From: Syntrophaceae bacterium UBA5619
Lineage (GTDB): Bacteria > Desulfobacterota > Syntrophia > Syntrophales > UBA5619
Direction of reading: 5' to 3'
DNA length: 10,422 bases
Assembly: GCA_002424545.1 (NCBI GenBank)
Contig: DIKL01000010.1
Span: 25,710 to 36,131, forward strand
Shown one piece after another: positions 1-6,118 of this stretch. Each line of letters opens with the position of its first letter. The stretch's first letter is position 1. The notes under the pieces are model-generated. The model had not been told where the DNA came from, searched no databases, and saw nothing but the letters and a program-made list of their open reading frames with translations. The position numbers and the translations under genes were made by a program.

Positions 1-1454
1 GACCGTTTGACCGCCTCCACGACCCGCTCCACGGCTTCCGTCTGCCCGAAGATCCGGGCCTTCAGTTCCGTCTCCAGTTCCTGGAGTTTTCCGACCTCCG
101 AGGTGGAGACGCTTTTCTCCGGAATCCGGGCGATCCGGGCGACGACGCGCTCGATCTCCCTCGCCCCGATGACCGCCGCATCCGCCTCCGCATCGCTCTC
201 AACGCGACTCATGGAGGCAAACGAGCCCGCCTCGTCGATCACGTCGATCGCCTTGTCGGGAAGACGCCGGTCGCTGATGTACCGGCCGGAGAGTTCGGCG
301 GCCGCCCGGAGCCCTTCCTCCGTGTAAGCGACCCGGTGGTAGGTTTCATACCGCTCGCGGAGCCCGTCCAGAATCCGGACGGTGTCCTCGACCGAGGGTT
401 CCGGAACTTCGATCTTCTGGAAACGGCGCGAGAGGGCGCCGTCCTTCTCGAAGAATTTCCGGTATTCGTCGTAGGTTGTCGAACCGATGCAGCGGAGTTT
501 CCCCGAGACGAGGGCGGGCTTCAGGATGTTGGAGGCGTCCATCGATCCGCCCGAGACGGCCCCCGCGCCGACGATGTTGTGGATCTCGTCGATAAAGAGG
601 ATTGCCCTTTCCTGTTTCTGGAGTTCCGCGAGGACCCGCTTCATCCGTTCCTCGAAGTCGCCGCGGAAGCGGGTGCCCGCAAGAACCGCCCCCATGTCGA
701 GGGAGTAGATCTTCACATCCCGGAGTTTGGCGGGAACCTTTCCCGCGGCAACTAGCTGCGCGAGACCTTCGGTGATTGCGGTTTTTCCGACCCCGGGCTC
801 GCCGACGTGAACCGGGTTGTTCTTGAAACGGCGGCAGAGGACCTGGATCGTCCGGGAGAGGATCTCATCCCGGCCGATGAGCGGGTCCATCTCGCCGGAC
901 TTCGCCCGGGCGGTCAGTTCCGTCGTATAAGCGCGGAGAAATTTGTTCGGTTCCTCCTTGTCTCCGCGGACGGCCTCTCCCTCCCCCGTGCCCGCATCCG
1001 GTTTCCGATTCCCGGATTCTTCCGAAAAAACCGAAATTCCATGGGAAATGTAGTTCAAAAGGACCAGCCGGGTGATCCCCTCCCGCTGGAGAAAAAAAGA
1101 GGCGTGGGATTCCTTTTCTTCCAGCAGAGAAACGAGGATATCCCCAAGATCCAGCGTCTCCTTCTGGGCGGTGGCGCCGTGCCAGGCGGCCCGTTCGAGA
1201 ACGCTCTGAAAACCAAGGGACTGGACCGCCCGGTTCACCGTCGGCGTCGCCGTGTCGGCCACGTCGAGGTGTTTTTCGAGGACCTCCTTCAGACGCGTCG
1301 GATCGCCGCCGCAATGGACGACGATCTCCTTCCCCTCGTCGAAAAATAGACAGGCGTACAGGAGGTGTTCGGGCGTGATGAATTCATGCCGGCGAACGTT
1401 CGCCTCGGCGTACGCCGCCATGATGATCCGGTTGAGGTTTTCACTGATCTTCAT
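1..1454 (-). CDS. clpA: ATP-dependent Clp protease ATP-binding subunit ClpA (N-terminal 484 residues, truncated by window edge)
   Basis: ClpA is the AAA+ unfoldase that feeds substrates into the ClpP peptidase in the cytoplasm and takes N-degron substrates from ClpS. Seen: it starts [10 protein letters not shown]; residues 1-140 form a Clp N-domain (double Clp repeat, with [11 protein letters not shown] near 24-34). An acidic, glycine-containing linker covers about 142-172. The first AAA+ module follows, with Walker A GEPGVGKT (218-225), Walker B ILFIDE (285-290), sensor-1 region GSTTYDEY (324-331), Arg-finger segment LSRRF (341-345) and [13 protein letters not shown] (398-410). The stretch [14 protein letters not shown] (437-450) is typical of ClpA rather than ClpB or ClpC, and there is no coiled-coil middle domain. 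The second AAA+ module, with its ClpP-binding loop, lies off the left edge. The ATG at 1454 is preceded by a weak GAGAAG Shine-Dalgarno. The gene is 59 bases downstream of clpS on the same strand, which supports the ClpA assignment and one operon. Confidence 0.96.
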   Translation of the reverse strand, partial: MKISENLNRIIMAAYAEANVRRHEFITPEHLLYACLFFDEGKEIVVHCGGDPTRLKEVLEKHLDVADTATPTVNRAVQSLGFQSVLERAAWHGATAQKETLDLGDILVSLLEEKESHASFFLQREGITRLVLLNYISHGISVFSEESGNRKPDAGTGEGEAVRGDKEEPNKFLRAYTTELTARAKSGEMDPLIGRDEILSRTIQVLCRRFKNNPVHVGEPGVGKTAITEGLAQLVAAGKVPAKLRDVKIYSLDMGAVLAGTRFRGDFEERMKRVLAELQKQERAILFIDEIHNIVGAGAVSGGSMDASNILKPALVSGKLRCIGSTTYDEYRKFFEKDGALSRRFQKIEVPEPSVEDTVRILDGLRERYETYHRVAYTEEGLRAAAELSGRYISDRRLPDKAIDVIDEAGSFASMSRVESDAEADAAVIGAREIERVVARIARIPEKSVSTSEVGKLQELETELKARIFGQTEAVERVVEAVKR

Positions 1455-1499
1455 AATGGATCTTCTCGCAACCTATCGGACATCGATCCGTTGAGCGGG

Positions 1500-1515
1500 G
1501 ACGGCTTCGGCCGTC
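1500..1515 (-). other. Intercistronic hairpin at the clpS stop codon
   Basis: A perfect 6-bp inverted repeat, GACGGC / GCCGTC, with a 4-base loop (CGAA in the clpS-clpA transcript, TTCG on the plus strand) overlaps the first bases of the clpS TGA stop. No T-run follows, so it does not look like an intrinsic terminator. It could act as an mRNA-stability or differential-expression element between clpS and clpA. That role is inferred only. Confidence 0.45.
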
Positions 1516-1828
1516 AAGCCTCTTCCAGGGAACATTTCAGCGGGAATTCGCGTTTCCTGGCCAGTTGATGAACCAGCATCACCCGGGTCGCCGCGATGTC
1601 GTGGGTATAGACGCCGCAGACCCCTTTTCCCCTCTTGTGGACGTCGATCATGATCCGAGTGGCATCCGCCGCCGGTTTGTGGAAGATCGCCATGAGCACC
1701 TCAACGACGAAGTCCATCGTCGTGTAATCGTCGTTGTGCAGGATCACCCTGTACATCTTCGGTTCCCGAATCTCCTGGTCTATGCCCGCGCCCGGTTCGG
1801 TCAGTCCACCCGGCTCGTCTGGTATCAT
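1514..1828 (-). CDS. clpS: ATP-dependent Clp protease adaptor protein ClpS
   Basis: ClpS is the cytoplasmic adaptor that recognises N-terminal destabilising residues (Leu, Phe, Tyr, Trp) and delivers those proteins to the ClpA N-domain. The 104-aa product has the family core starting at about residue 26. YRVILHNDDYTTMDFVVEVL carries the signature HNDDYT/MDFV residues that line the N-degron pocket. It is followed by MIDVHKRGKG and GVYTHDIAATRV, where conserved V/H and T/H residues complete the pocket and the ClpA-binding face. Residues 1-24 are the usual variable, Pro/Gly/acid-rich flexible N-terminal tail. The ATG at 1828 has AAGGGG about 6 bases upstream. Its length matches the usual size of about 100 aa. 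It is followed by clpA, the classical pair, and preceded by a strong promoter overlapping the end of the upstream small gene. Confidence 0.97.
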   Translation of the reverse strand: MIPDEPGGLTEPGAGIDQEIREPKMYRVILHNDDYTTMDFVVEVLMAIFHKPAADATRIMIDVHKRGKGVCGVYTHDIAATRVMLVHQLARKREFPLKCSLEEA

Positions 1829-1882
1829 GGCTGCCCCTTTTTCAAATCGTCATTCCCGCGGTTTCCGATCCGATGGGCTTTT

Positions 1883-1910
1883 ATTATAGCAACGGTGCGG
1901 GCGGTGTCAA
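1883..1910 (-). promoter_or_regulatory. Sigma70-type promoter for clpS-clpA
   Basis: Reading the minus strand, TTGACA (1910-1905) and TATAAT (1888-1883) are both perfect consensus and are separated by 16 bases. Transcription should begin near 1876, giving a leader of about 48 bases before the clpS ATG at 1828. The promoter lies in the last nine codons or so of the upstream small gene, whose TAA stop is part of the -10 box. Confidence 0.8.
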
Positions 1911-2216
1911 TGCCCACGCATACGACCCGTTCACAGCCCTTTTGATCTTGCCCAGTTTTTCAGCATCCCGGATGACCCTTCTGATTTTAGACTCGGATAA
2001 TCCAAATTTCTTCCTCAGCGATGCAATGGAAATCTCCGCGGCGGGCTTCTGTTCGACCACCTGAACCACCATTCTTTGCTGGCCCGGCGCTCCTTCCTTC
2101 CGGATATATTTCCGTAACGGCGGCCTTTTTACCCGGAGTTCGCCGGAAAATTCACAAGATTCCGAACCCTTCCTCTCGGTTTCGTTTGTCAATGGATTAC
2201 ATTTTATGCGGGGCAT
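1884..2216 (-). CDS. Small protein with predicted winged-helix/helix-turn-helix C-terminal half
   Basis: I do not recognise this 110-aa protein as a named family. The N-terminal 50 residues are very basic and look disordered (RVKRPPLRKYIRKEG at about 29-43). From about residue 48 to 102 there is a plausible folded domain. VVQVVEQKPAAEISIASLRK gives one helix plus the start of a turn, FGLSESKIRRVIRDAEKLGK reads like the recognition helix pair of a winged HTH, and IKRAVNGSYAWA reads like a beta wing. It would then bind DNA or RNA as a small regulator, which is inferred. The ATG at 2216 is supported by AGAAAGGAAA about 7 bases upstream. The start codon lies inside a perfect inverted repeat, so translation or transcription may be controlled there. 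The reading frame ends on a stop within the clpS -10 box. It sits between a lysine-rich 59-aa gene and clpS on the same strand. Confidence 0.7.
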   Translation of the reverse strand: MPRIKCNPLTNETERKGSESCEFSGELRVKRPPLRKYIRKEGAPGQQRMVVQVVEQKPAAEISIASLRKKFGLSESKIRRVIRDAEKLGKIKRAVNGSYAWALTPPAPLL

Positions 2217-2221
2217 AAAAT
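2201..2221. repeat. Perfect 9-bp inverted repeat spanning the start codon of the HTH-like gene
   Basis: The arms ATTTTATGC (2201-2209) and GCATAAAAT (2213-2221) flank three bases. In the mRNA the AUG at 2216 is in the 5' arm, directly after the Shine-Dalgarno sequence, so a hairpin would hide the start codon. As DNA it is a 21-bp operator-like palindrome. Either role is inferred. Confidence 0.6.
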
Positions 2222-2245
2222 TTCCTTTCTACATGCTTTTGTATT

Positions 2246-2253
2246 GTGATCAC
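2246..2253. repeat. Palindrome GTGATCAC upstream of the HTH-like gene
   Basis: This is a perfect 8-bp palindrome in the leader or promoter region, about 30 bases upstream of the start at 2216. The surrounding gap (2217-2330) is AT-richer than the genes and must hold any promoter for the HTH-like gene. I could not pick out convincing -35 and -10 boxes. The palindrome is a candidate protein-binding half of that control region, but it is short enough to occur by chance. Confidence 0.25.
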
Positions 2254-2330
2254 TAGGGTTTTTACTACAGATAATCCTGGCTGCTCACTTGGCTTGCGGC
2301 ATGGATCATGAAAGCGAAAGCTGTTTTACG

Positions 2331-2510
2331 CTATTGGGTTTTCTCCGTCAGTCCCGGTTCCGCCGTATCCGGATCCGCGTCCGGAGCTCCCGTTTTCAGA
2401 TTGGCCTTCTTCTGCTTGGCCAGCATACGCTTGGCCGCCTTGTCCATCTGTTTCTGCTGCCTTGCTTTTTCTTTCCCATGCTTGCCGAAGTTATACATGG
2501 ATTTTCCCAT
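2331..2510 (-). CDS. Conserved-looking 59-aa lysine/glutamine-rich small protein
   Basis: This short gene begins MGKSMYNFGK and ends in TEKTQ followed by TAG. Residues 9-40 are strongly basic and probably one long helix: KHGKEKARQQKQ, then MDKAAKRMLAKQKKA. The last 20 residues are acidic and Pro/Thr-rich (DADPDTAEPG), so the charge is split between the two halves. There is no signal peptide or membrane segment. The start is well supported: AGGAG lies 7 bases before the ATG, and a candidate promoter lies upstream in the gap. The pattern resembles short hypothetical proteins annotated in Geobacter and related deltaproteobacteria (from memory, not checked). The function is unknown; the basic helix suggests RNA, ribosome or other polyanion contact, but this is a guess. 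It is followed after 114 bases by the HTH-like gene. Confidence 0.8.
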   Translation of the reverse strand: MGKSMYNFGKHGKEKARQQKQMDKAAKRMLAKQKKANLKTGAPDADPDTAEPGLTEKTQ

Positions 2511-2582
2511 GGTAAAGCTCCTGTTTTCATCTTTCCGCCAAATGCTTCCCGTCCTGAGATAACAATAGACGATTTCTGTTTT

Positions 2583-2610
2583 AAATTATGCACGATTGTT
2601 GCGAAGTCAA
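2583..2610 (-). promoter_or_regulatory. Candidate promoter for the 59-aa gene
   Basis: On the minus strand TTGACT (2610-2605) is followed after 16 bases by TAATTT (2588-2583), inside an AT-rich non-coding gap (2511-2649) upstream of the small gene. The match is moderate. It would give a leader of about 65 bases ahead of the ATG at 2510. Confidence 0.45.
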
Positions 2611-2632
2611 GGGCCATGCCAACCTTTCCGGC

Positions 2633-2650
2633 ATTTATTCCGGAATAAAT
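2633..2650. repeat. Perfect 18-bp palindrome at the end of the lytic transglycosylase gene
   Basis: ATTTATTCC (2633-2641) is followed directly by its reverse complement GGAATAAAT (2642-2650). It touches the TAA stop of the murein transglycosylase gene and lies just upstream of the candidate promoter for the 59-aa gene. With no loop bases and no T-run it is a poor rho-independent terminator. It could be a binding site for a dimeric regulator or a processing hairpin. Confidence 0.45.
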
Positions 2651-3615
2651 TATGGCTGGGGACGGCCGGGATCCGTCAGCTTTTCGGCGACGGCGAGAAC
2701 CGTGTTCGCGTAGACGGTGCTGTGGTTGTAACCGAAGATGACGCGATGCCGGCCGTCCCGGTCCAGCCCCGGGCGCCAGCCGTATCCGCGCAGGTAGTTG
2801 GCGATGCTGTGGAGCGCGTCCGCCTTGGCGAACGGATCGATCCGGCCGTCGTGATCGGCATCCACCCCATAGGCGAAAACGTTGGACGGCATAAACTGAC
2901 ACTGGCCGATCGCGCCGTAGACCGATCCCCGAATGTCGAGGGGGTCGATCCCGTTCCGTTCGGCGAAACGGAGGAGCGCCTTGAGCTCCCCATAAGCCCA
3001 TTCGCCCTTTTCCCGGCAGCGGCGACGGGCGAACTCCTCGTTCTCCGGGGTGAGAAGTTCGCCGCCCAGATGCGGACGAACGGCTTCCAGGTCATTGTTT
3101 ATGGCCATGCTGGCCAGACGGTTGAAAACGCGGCTGTTGCCGGTGCTCTTTCCGAGGCTTGTTTCAATCAGCAGAATCGAGACGACGATCTCCTTCGGAA
3201 CACCGTAGAGGATGTCGATTTCCTCCAGGATGGCCCTGTTCTCCCCGATGTAGGAGCGGGCGCGGGCGACGCTCCGGTGGCTCAGGTAATCCCGGCGGAT
3301 CGTCTGTTTCAGCCGGGCAACCATGGAATCCGGCGTTGACCTGTTCCGGAGAAGAGCCCTGATTTTATCGGCCATCGCGTCCGGCTCGAGACGGACCTCC
3401 GTGCGCGCGAAGAGAGCCTCCACGGCGGATCGTTCGAAACCGTCCGCGGTCAGGCGGTCGGCAAGAGGACTCCAGGCGGCGGCGGGCCGGACCGATCCGA
3501 GTGAAAAAAACAGGATAAAGATCGCGGAAACGGAGAGGGAAAAGATACGGGCCGTGCCTTTCCGGATCTTTCGCTGTGCGATTCCGGCGGTGACAAAACT
3601 CCTCAGGGGGGACAT
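2650..3615 (-). CDS. mltB: Membrane-targeted lytic murein transglycosylase, MltB family (SLT_2 / GH103)
   Basis: Lytic transglycosylases of this family cleave the MurNAc-GlcNAc bond of peptidoglycan in the periplasm, leaving 1,6-anhydro-MurNAc ends. Using the ATG at 3615 the product is 321 aa. Residues 1-47 look like a secretion signal: a basic N-region, the hydrophobic IFSLSVSAIFILFFSLGSV, then PAAA-W. No lipobox cysteine is seen, unlike E. coli MltB. The catalytic Glu is in LLIETSLGKSTG (E151). The conserved substrate-groove segment YGAIGQCQFMPS is at about 233-244. DADHDGRID (252-260) is an EF-hand-like loop as in Slt35, and the C-terminal IFGYNHSTVYANTV matches the family. An upstream GTG at 3642 would extend it by 9 residues, but CGGAGGA sits 6 bases before the ATG at 3615, so I chose that start. 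It lies 93 bases downstream of an L,D-transpeptidase gene on the same strand, so a shared cell-wall transcript is likely. Confidence 0.93.
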   Translation of the reverse strand: MSPLRSFVTAGIAQRKIRKGTARIFSLSVSAIFILFFSLGSVRPAAAWSPLADRLTADGFERSAVEALFARTEVRLEPDAMADKIRALLRNRSTPDSMVARLKQTIRRDYLSHRSVARARSYIGENRAILEEIDILYGVPKEIVVSILLIETSLGKSTGNSRVFNRLASMAINNDLEAVRPHLGGELLTPENEEFARRRCREKGEWAYGELKALLRFAERNGIDPLDIRGSVYGAIGQCQFMPSNVFAYGVDADHDGRIDPFAKADALHSIANYLRGYGWRPGLDRDGRHRVIFGYNHSTVYANTVLAVAEKLTDPGRPQP

Positions 3616-3708
3616 CGCATTCCTCCGTTTCTTTTCTATCACAGCCTGACCGCAATATCCAACAATTGTCGCCGAATAATCCCGTTCCTTCCCGACAGGG
3701 CCCGCGGC

Positions 3709-4611
3709 TCAGCGCAACGAATACGAGAGTCGCTTCGGCAGATCGCCCACGATCTCAATGGGCGGTCCGTTCTGGAGGGGCTGCTGAGTACCGTCGTCCA
3801 CGGCAAACAGATCCTCGCCGATCGTCCAGACATACAGTTTCTTCGCATCCTCGAGGACCGGTTTGTCCGGCACCCCGTAAACCCTCTTCTGCATGGCCTC
3901 GTCGAAGACACCGATGCAGCCGTGGGAGGCCGGCCGGCCGGGAAGGTCCCGCGCGTGGATCCAGTATAGGTAGTTTTCCTTGTCGATGAAGAACAGGATC
4001 GCGTAATCCATCGGATACCGGATGTCTCCCTTGGCCGTCTTGTAGAGGGACGAGGCGTGCTTTCGGTGGTAGGCGATCGCTTTGAACAGGCCGGTCGGGG
4101 CTAGGTGCCCCTCGATCCCGGTCGCCGCCGGCATGGAAAAAACCAGTTTGCCGTACTCGTAGGCGCCGAGCCACTGCTCGGGGACGCTCAGGTAGATGTA
4201 TTTGGCATGCCTGCGCGCCGGTTCGTAGAACCCGGGCATGGGGGTGTAATTCCGGATATCCTCGATGTTTTCGGGAACTTTGATCGTCATTCCCGGATAA
4301 ACATGGCGGCGGTCGATCCGGTTGAAGCGGGCCACCAGAACCCAGTCCCTGCCGAAGAGCCTCTCCAGGCTGTCCTGCGGTCTGACGAAATGCGCCTTCC
4401 AGCGGATTGGTTTTTGGCTGGGGTATTCGTACCGGCTCAGGTCTTCCTTCGCTCGGTCCTCCGGCGAGGCGGCCGGATCGGCCGTCGATTTCGGATGGAT
4501 GATCGCGGCGGCGACCGCAATGACGACGGCGCTCAGGATCACACAGATGATCCGTTGCGGCAAACTCCACGAGGCCAGACGGCTCCAGGCCGACCAAAAG
4601 TCGGGTTTCAT
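3709..4611 (-). CDS. L,D-transpeptidase, YkuD/ErfK family, with N-terminal membrane anchor
   Basis: YkuD-domain enzymes make 3-3 peptidoglycan cross-links or attach proteins to the meso-diaminopimelate side chain, using a cysteine acyl-enzyme outside the inner membrane. With the ATG at 4611 the product is 300 aa. A single transmembrane helix lies at about 20-39 (IICVILSAVVIAVAAAII), followed by a charged linker. Residues ~74-112 (HFVRPQDSLERLFGRDW to YPGMTIKVP) read like a divergent LysM peptidoglycan-binding repeat. The YkuD domain covers about 138-263. The active-site motif is intact: His219 in YWIHARD, then SHGCIGVFDEAM with Ser229, His230 and the nucleophile Cys232. A TTG at 4647 would add 12 residues but has no Shine-Dalgarno, whereas GAAGG precedes the ATG at 4611, with rather short spacing. 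It is followed by the MltB-type gene, so a cut-and-relink pair acting on the same wall is plausible. Confidence 0.93.
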   Translation of the reverse strand: MKPDFWSAWSRLASWSLPQRIICVILSAVVIAVAAAIIHPKSTADPAASPEDRAKEDLSRYEYPSQKPIRWKAHFVRPQDSLERLFGRDWVLVARFNRIDRRHVYPGMTIKVPENIEDIRNYTPMPGFYEPARRHAKYIYLSVPEQWLGAYEYGKLVFSMPAATGIEGHLAPTGLFKAIAYHRKHASSLYKTAKGDIRYPMDYAILFFIDKENYLYWIHARDLPGRPASHGCIGVFDEAMQKRVYGVPDKPVLEDAKKLYVWTIGEDLFAVDDGTQQPLQNGPPIEIVGDLPKRLSYSLR

Positions 4612-4729
4612 GGCGCCTTCAGTAGCATGATCGTCAGGACGGTTCAAGGGGAATCCGCGGAAGCCAAAAGCCGCTGAGTCTTCGATTTTTCAATCGCTTT
4701 CCCCGGGTCGCAACGACGAAGATTTTTTC

Positions 4730-4759
4730 TTGACAACGGAATCGGAGCCGGTGTTAATG
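4730..4759 (+). promoter_or_regulatory. Candidate promoter for the HMGL-like / Nudix operon
   Basis: A perfect -35 TTGACA (4730-4735) is followed after 18 bases by TTAATG (4754-4759), a weak -10. It lies in the 250-base divergent gap between the L,D-transpeptidase and the HMGL-like gene and predicts a leader of about 95 bases. The remainder of this gap holds no gene that I can support. The small CGATT/AATCG inverted repeat at 4683-4696 is the only other structure I see. Confidence 0.45.
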
Positions 4760-4861
4760 AGCCATCCCGCCTTTTTTGGGGTTCCATTTCATCAGAGGGG
4801 AAAATGTAGATTCAGGAACGGTCCGGAAGCGCGAAGTTCTAATCAAACGGGAGGGATGAGA

Positions 4862-6034
4862 ATGACGGAGTACGACTACTGGAAAATTTTTCCACGCATG
4901 CCGAAGAGGGTGACCATCGGCGACATCACCATTCGGGACGGATTCCAGCACGAAGAGAAAACCATCTCCACCGCTGCCAAGATTTTCTATGCCGAAGAGA
5001 TGATCCTCGCGGGTTGTCGGGAGATCGAACTGACGAACCTGGGAAATCCCGCCGGCATTCCCCAGTTCCGCGACGCCGAACAGGTCCTGGGGTATTTTCG
5101 GGGCGATCGTTTCCGGAAGAATTGCGAACGCCGGGGGATCGATCCGGCAACGATCACTTTCACCGCCGTGACGATTCGGGAACCAGCGGTCGATACGGCC
5201 ATCGAGCTCCGCAAGCGGGGCATCGGCCCGGACCGGATGCTGATGATGGTTTCCACGGATCCGGAACATCACTACGCCAACTCCGGGACGACGCTGTCCC
5301 AGTATTGGAAGGAGGCGGAAAGGTGCATTCGAAAGGCCTCCGACGTCGGGATCAAGATGAACGGCACGGTGAGCACCATCTGGGGGAGCCCGATCACCGG
5401 CGCAACCAGGCTGGAGGACGCCGTGGAGTTCACGAAGCGGTTCCTGGAGATCGGCGCGTACGACATCGAACATGCGGATCACGACGGATCCGCCTCGCCG
5501 GCGCAGGTGTACCGGTACTATTCCATGATTCTGGACGCCATTCCGCATCCGGAGGTTCATCTGGCCCATTTCCACGAGACGAAGCGGATCGCCCCCGCGT
5601 CCGTTCTGGCCGCGCTGCAGGCGGGCATCTGCCGCTTCGAGGCAACGTTGGGCGGTCTGGGCGGCCAGCCGGCCAACTTCCTCGACGACTGCCCCGTGCG
5701 CGGGACGGGAGAGTACTACTATCGGGATCCCCGGTATGTGGGGCTGGTGACGATGGAGGATCTGCTCGTCATGATCGACGAGATGGGGATCGAACACGGA
5801 TACGATGTGGACCGCGTCCTCTGGCTGGGGCGGCAGATGGAGAGGACCGTCGGTCGACGCCTCCGTTCCGAGGCGATCTGCAACGGGCGGACGGCGCGCA
5901 ACGGCCACCCGGAGTTTGCCCGGCCGGGGCTGAAAAAACTCATCCAGAAACTCGGCGAAGAACCGGGGCGGTTGTTTCCCCGGGATTGGGCTCCCGAGGC
6001 CGTTCTGCCGGAGCGGCTCCGGCCGAAGGATTAA
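4862..6034 (+). CDS. HMG-CoA lyase-like / pyruvate carboxyltransferase family enzyme (DRE-TIM metallolyase)
   Basis: The family comprises metal-dependent TIM-barrel enzymes that make or break a C-C bond next to an acyl-CoA thioester or keto acid (HMG-CoA lyase, citramalate, isopropylmalate and homocitrate synthases). The 390-aa product begins MTEYDYWKIF. It shows ITIRDGFQHEE (22-32), where R25 and D26 match the DRE-type catalytic Arg and metal-binding Asp. IELTNLGNPAGIPQF (55-69) and the metal-binding HFHET (H236, H238) follow. LGGLGGQPANF (263-273) is where HMG-CoA lyase has GLGGCPYA, and TMEDLLVMIDEMGIEHG (297-313) matches the TEDL segment. The cysteine of classical HMG-CoA lyase is therefore Gln269, with Cys277 in an inserted loop of about 17 residues, so the substrate is uncertain. 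The start at 4862 has GGGAGG 7 bases upstream. The ATG at 4856 is too close to that site, and the TTG at 4730 would add 44 unlikely residues. The Nudix gene follows in the same direction after 84 bases. Confidence 0.85.
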   Translation: MTEYDYWKIFPRMPKRVTIGDITIRDGFQHEEKTISTAAKIFYAEEMILAGCREIELTNLGNPAGIPQFRDAEQVLGYFRGDRFRKNCERRGIDPATITFTAVTIREPAVDTAIELRKRGIGPDRMLMMVSTDPEHHYANSGTTLSQYWKEAERCIRKASDVGIKMNGTVSTIWGSPITGATRLEDAVEFTKRFLEIGAYDIEHADHDGSASPAQVYRYYSMILDAIPHPEVHLAHFHETKRIAPASVLAALQAGICRFEATLGGLGGQPANFLDDCPVRGTGEYYYRDPRYVGLVTMEDLLVMIDEMGIEHGYDVDRVLWLGRQMERTVGRRLRSEAICNGRTARNGHPEFARPGLKKLIQKLGEEPGRLFPRDWAPEAVLPERLRPKD

Positions 6035-6062
6035 CATGGCGTCCATCCATTTGAAAAGGGGG

Positions 6063-6077
6063 CCGTTTTTAAAACGG
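6063..6077. repeat. 7-bp inverted repeat between the HMGL-like and Nudix genes
   Basis: CCGTTTT (6063-6069), one T, then AAAACGG (6071-6077). It lies about 40 bases upstream of the Nudix start in an 84-base gap. The loop is too short for a good hairpin and there is no T-run, so it is not a terminator. An operator role is possible but unsupported. Confidence 0.25.
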
Positions 6078-6118
6078 GAATGGAAGGCCCGACAAAAAGA
6101 TGTTGTAAAGGGGAGTCT

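Noticed and set aside
336..1349. Plus-strand open frames opposite clpA
   Set aside because: The minus frame contains an unbroken ClpA N-domain and AAA+ motifs; the plus frames show none.
2396..3001. 201-codon minus-strand frame overlapping the transglycosylase and the 59-aa gene
   Set aside because: Arg/Pro/Gly-rich out-of-frame translation that ends inside a better-supported small gene.
3616..3642. GTG start at 3642 for the transglycosylase
   Set aside because: The Shine-Dalgarno CGGAGGA lies downstream of it and correctly spaced for the ATG at 3615.
4754..6046. 430-codon open frame antisense to the HMGL-like gene
   Set aside because: It mirrors the real gene in a GC-rich sequence, has no family motifs and a Pro/Arg/His-rich composition typical of a shadow frame.
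5014..6054. 346-codon open frame in another plus-strand frame inside the HMGL-like gene
   Set aside because: Gly/Arg/Ser-rich composition with no recognisable domain; the overlapping frame has full family motifs.
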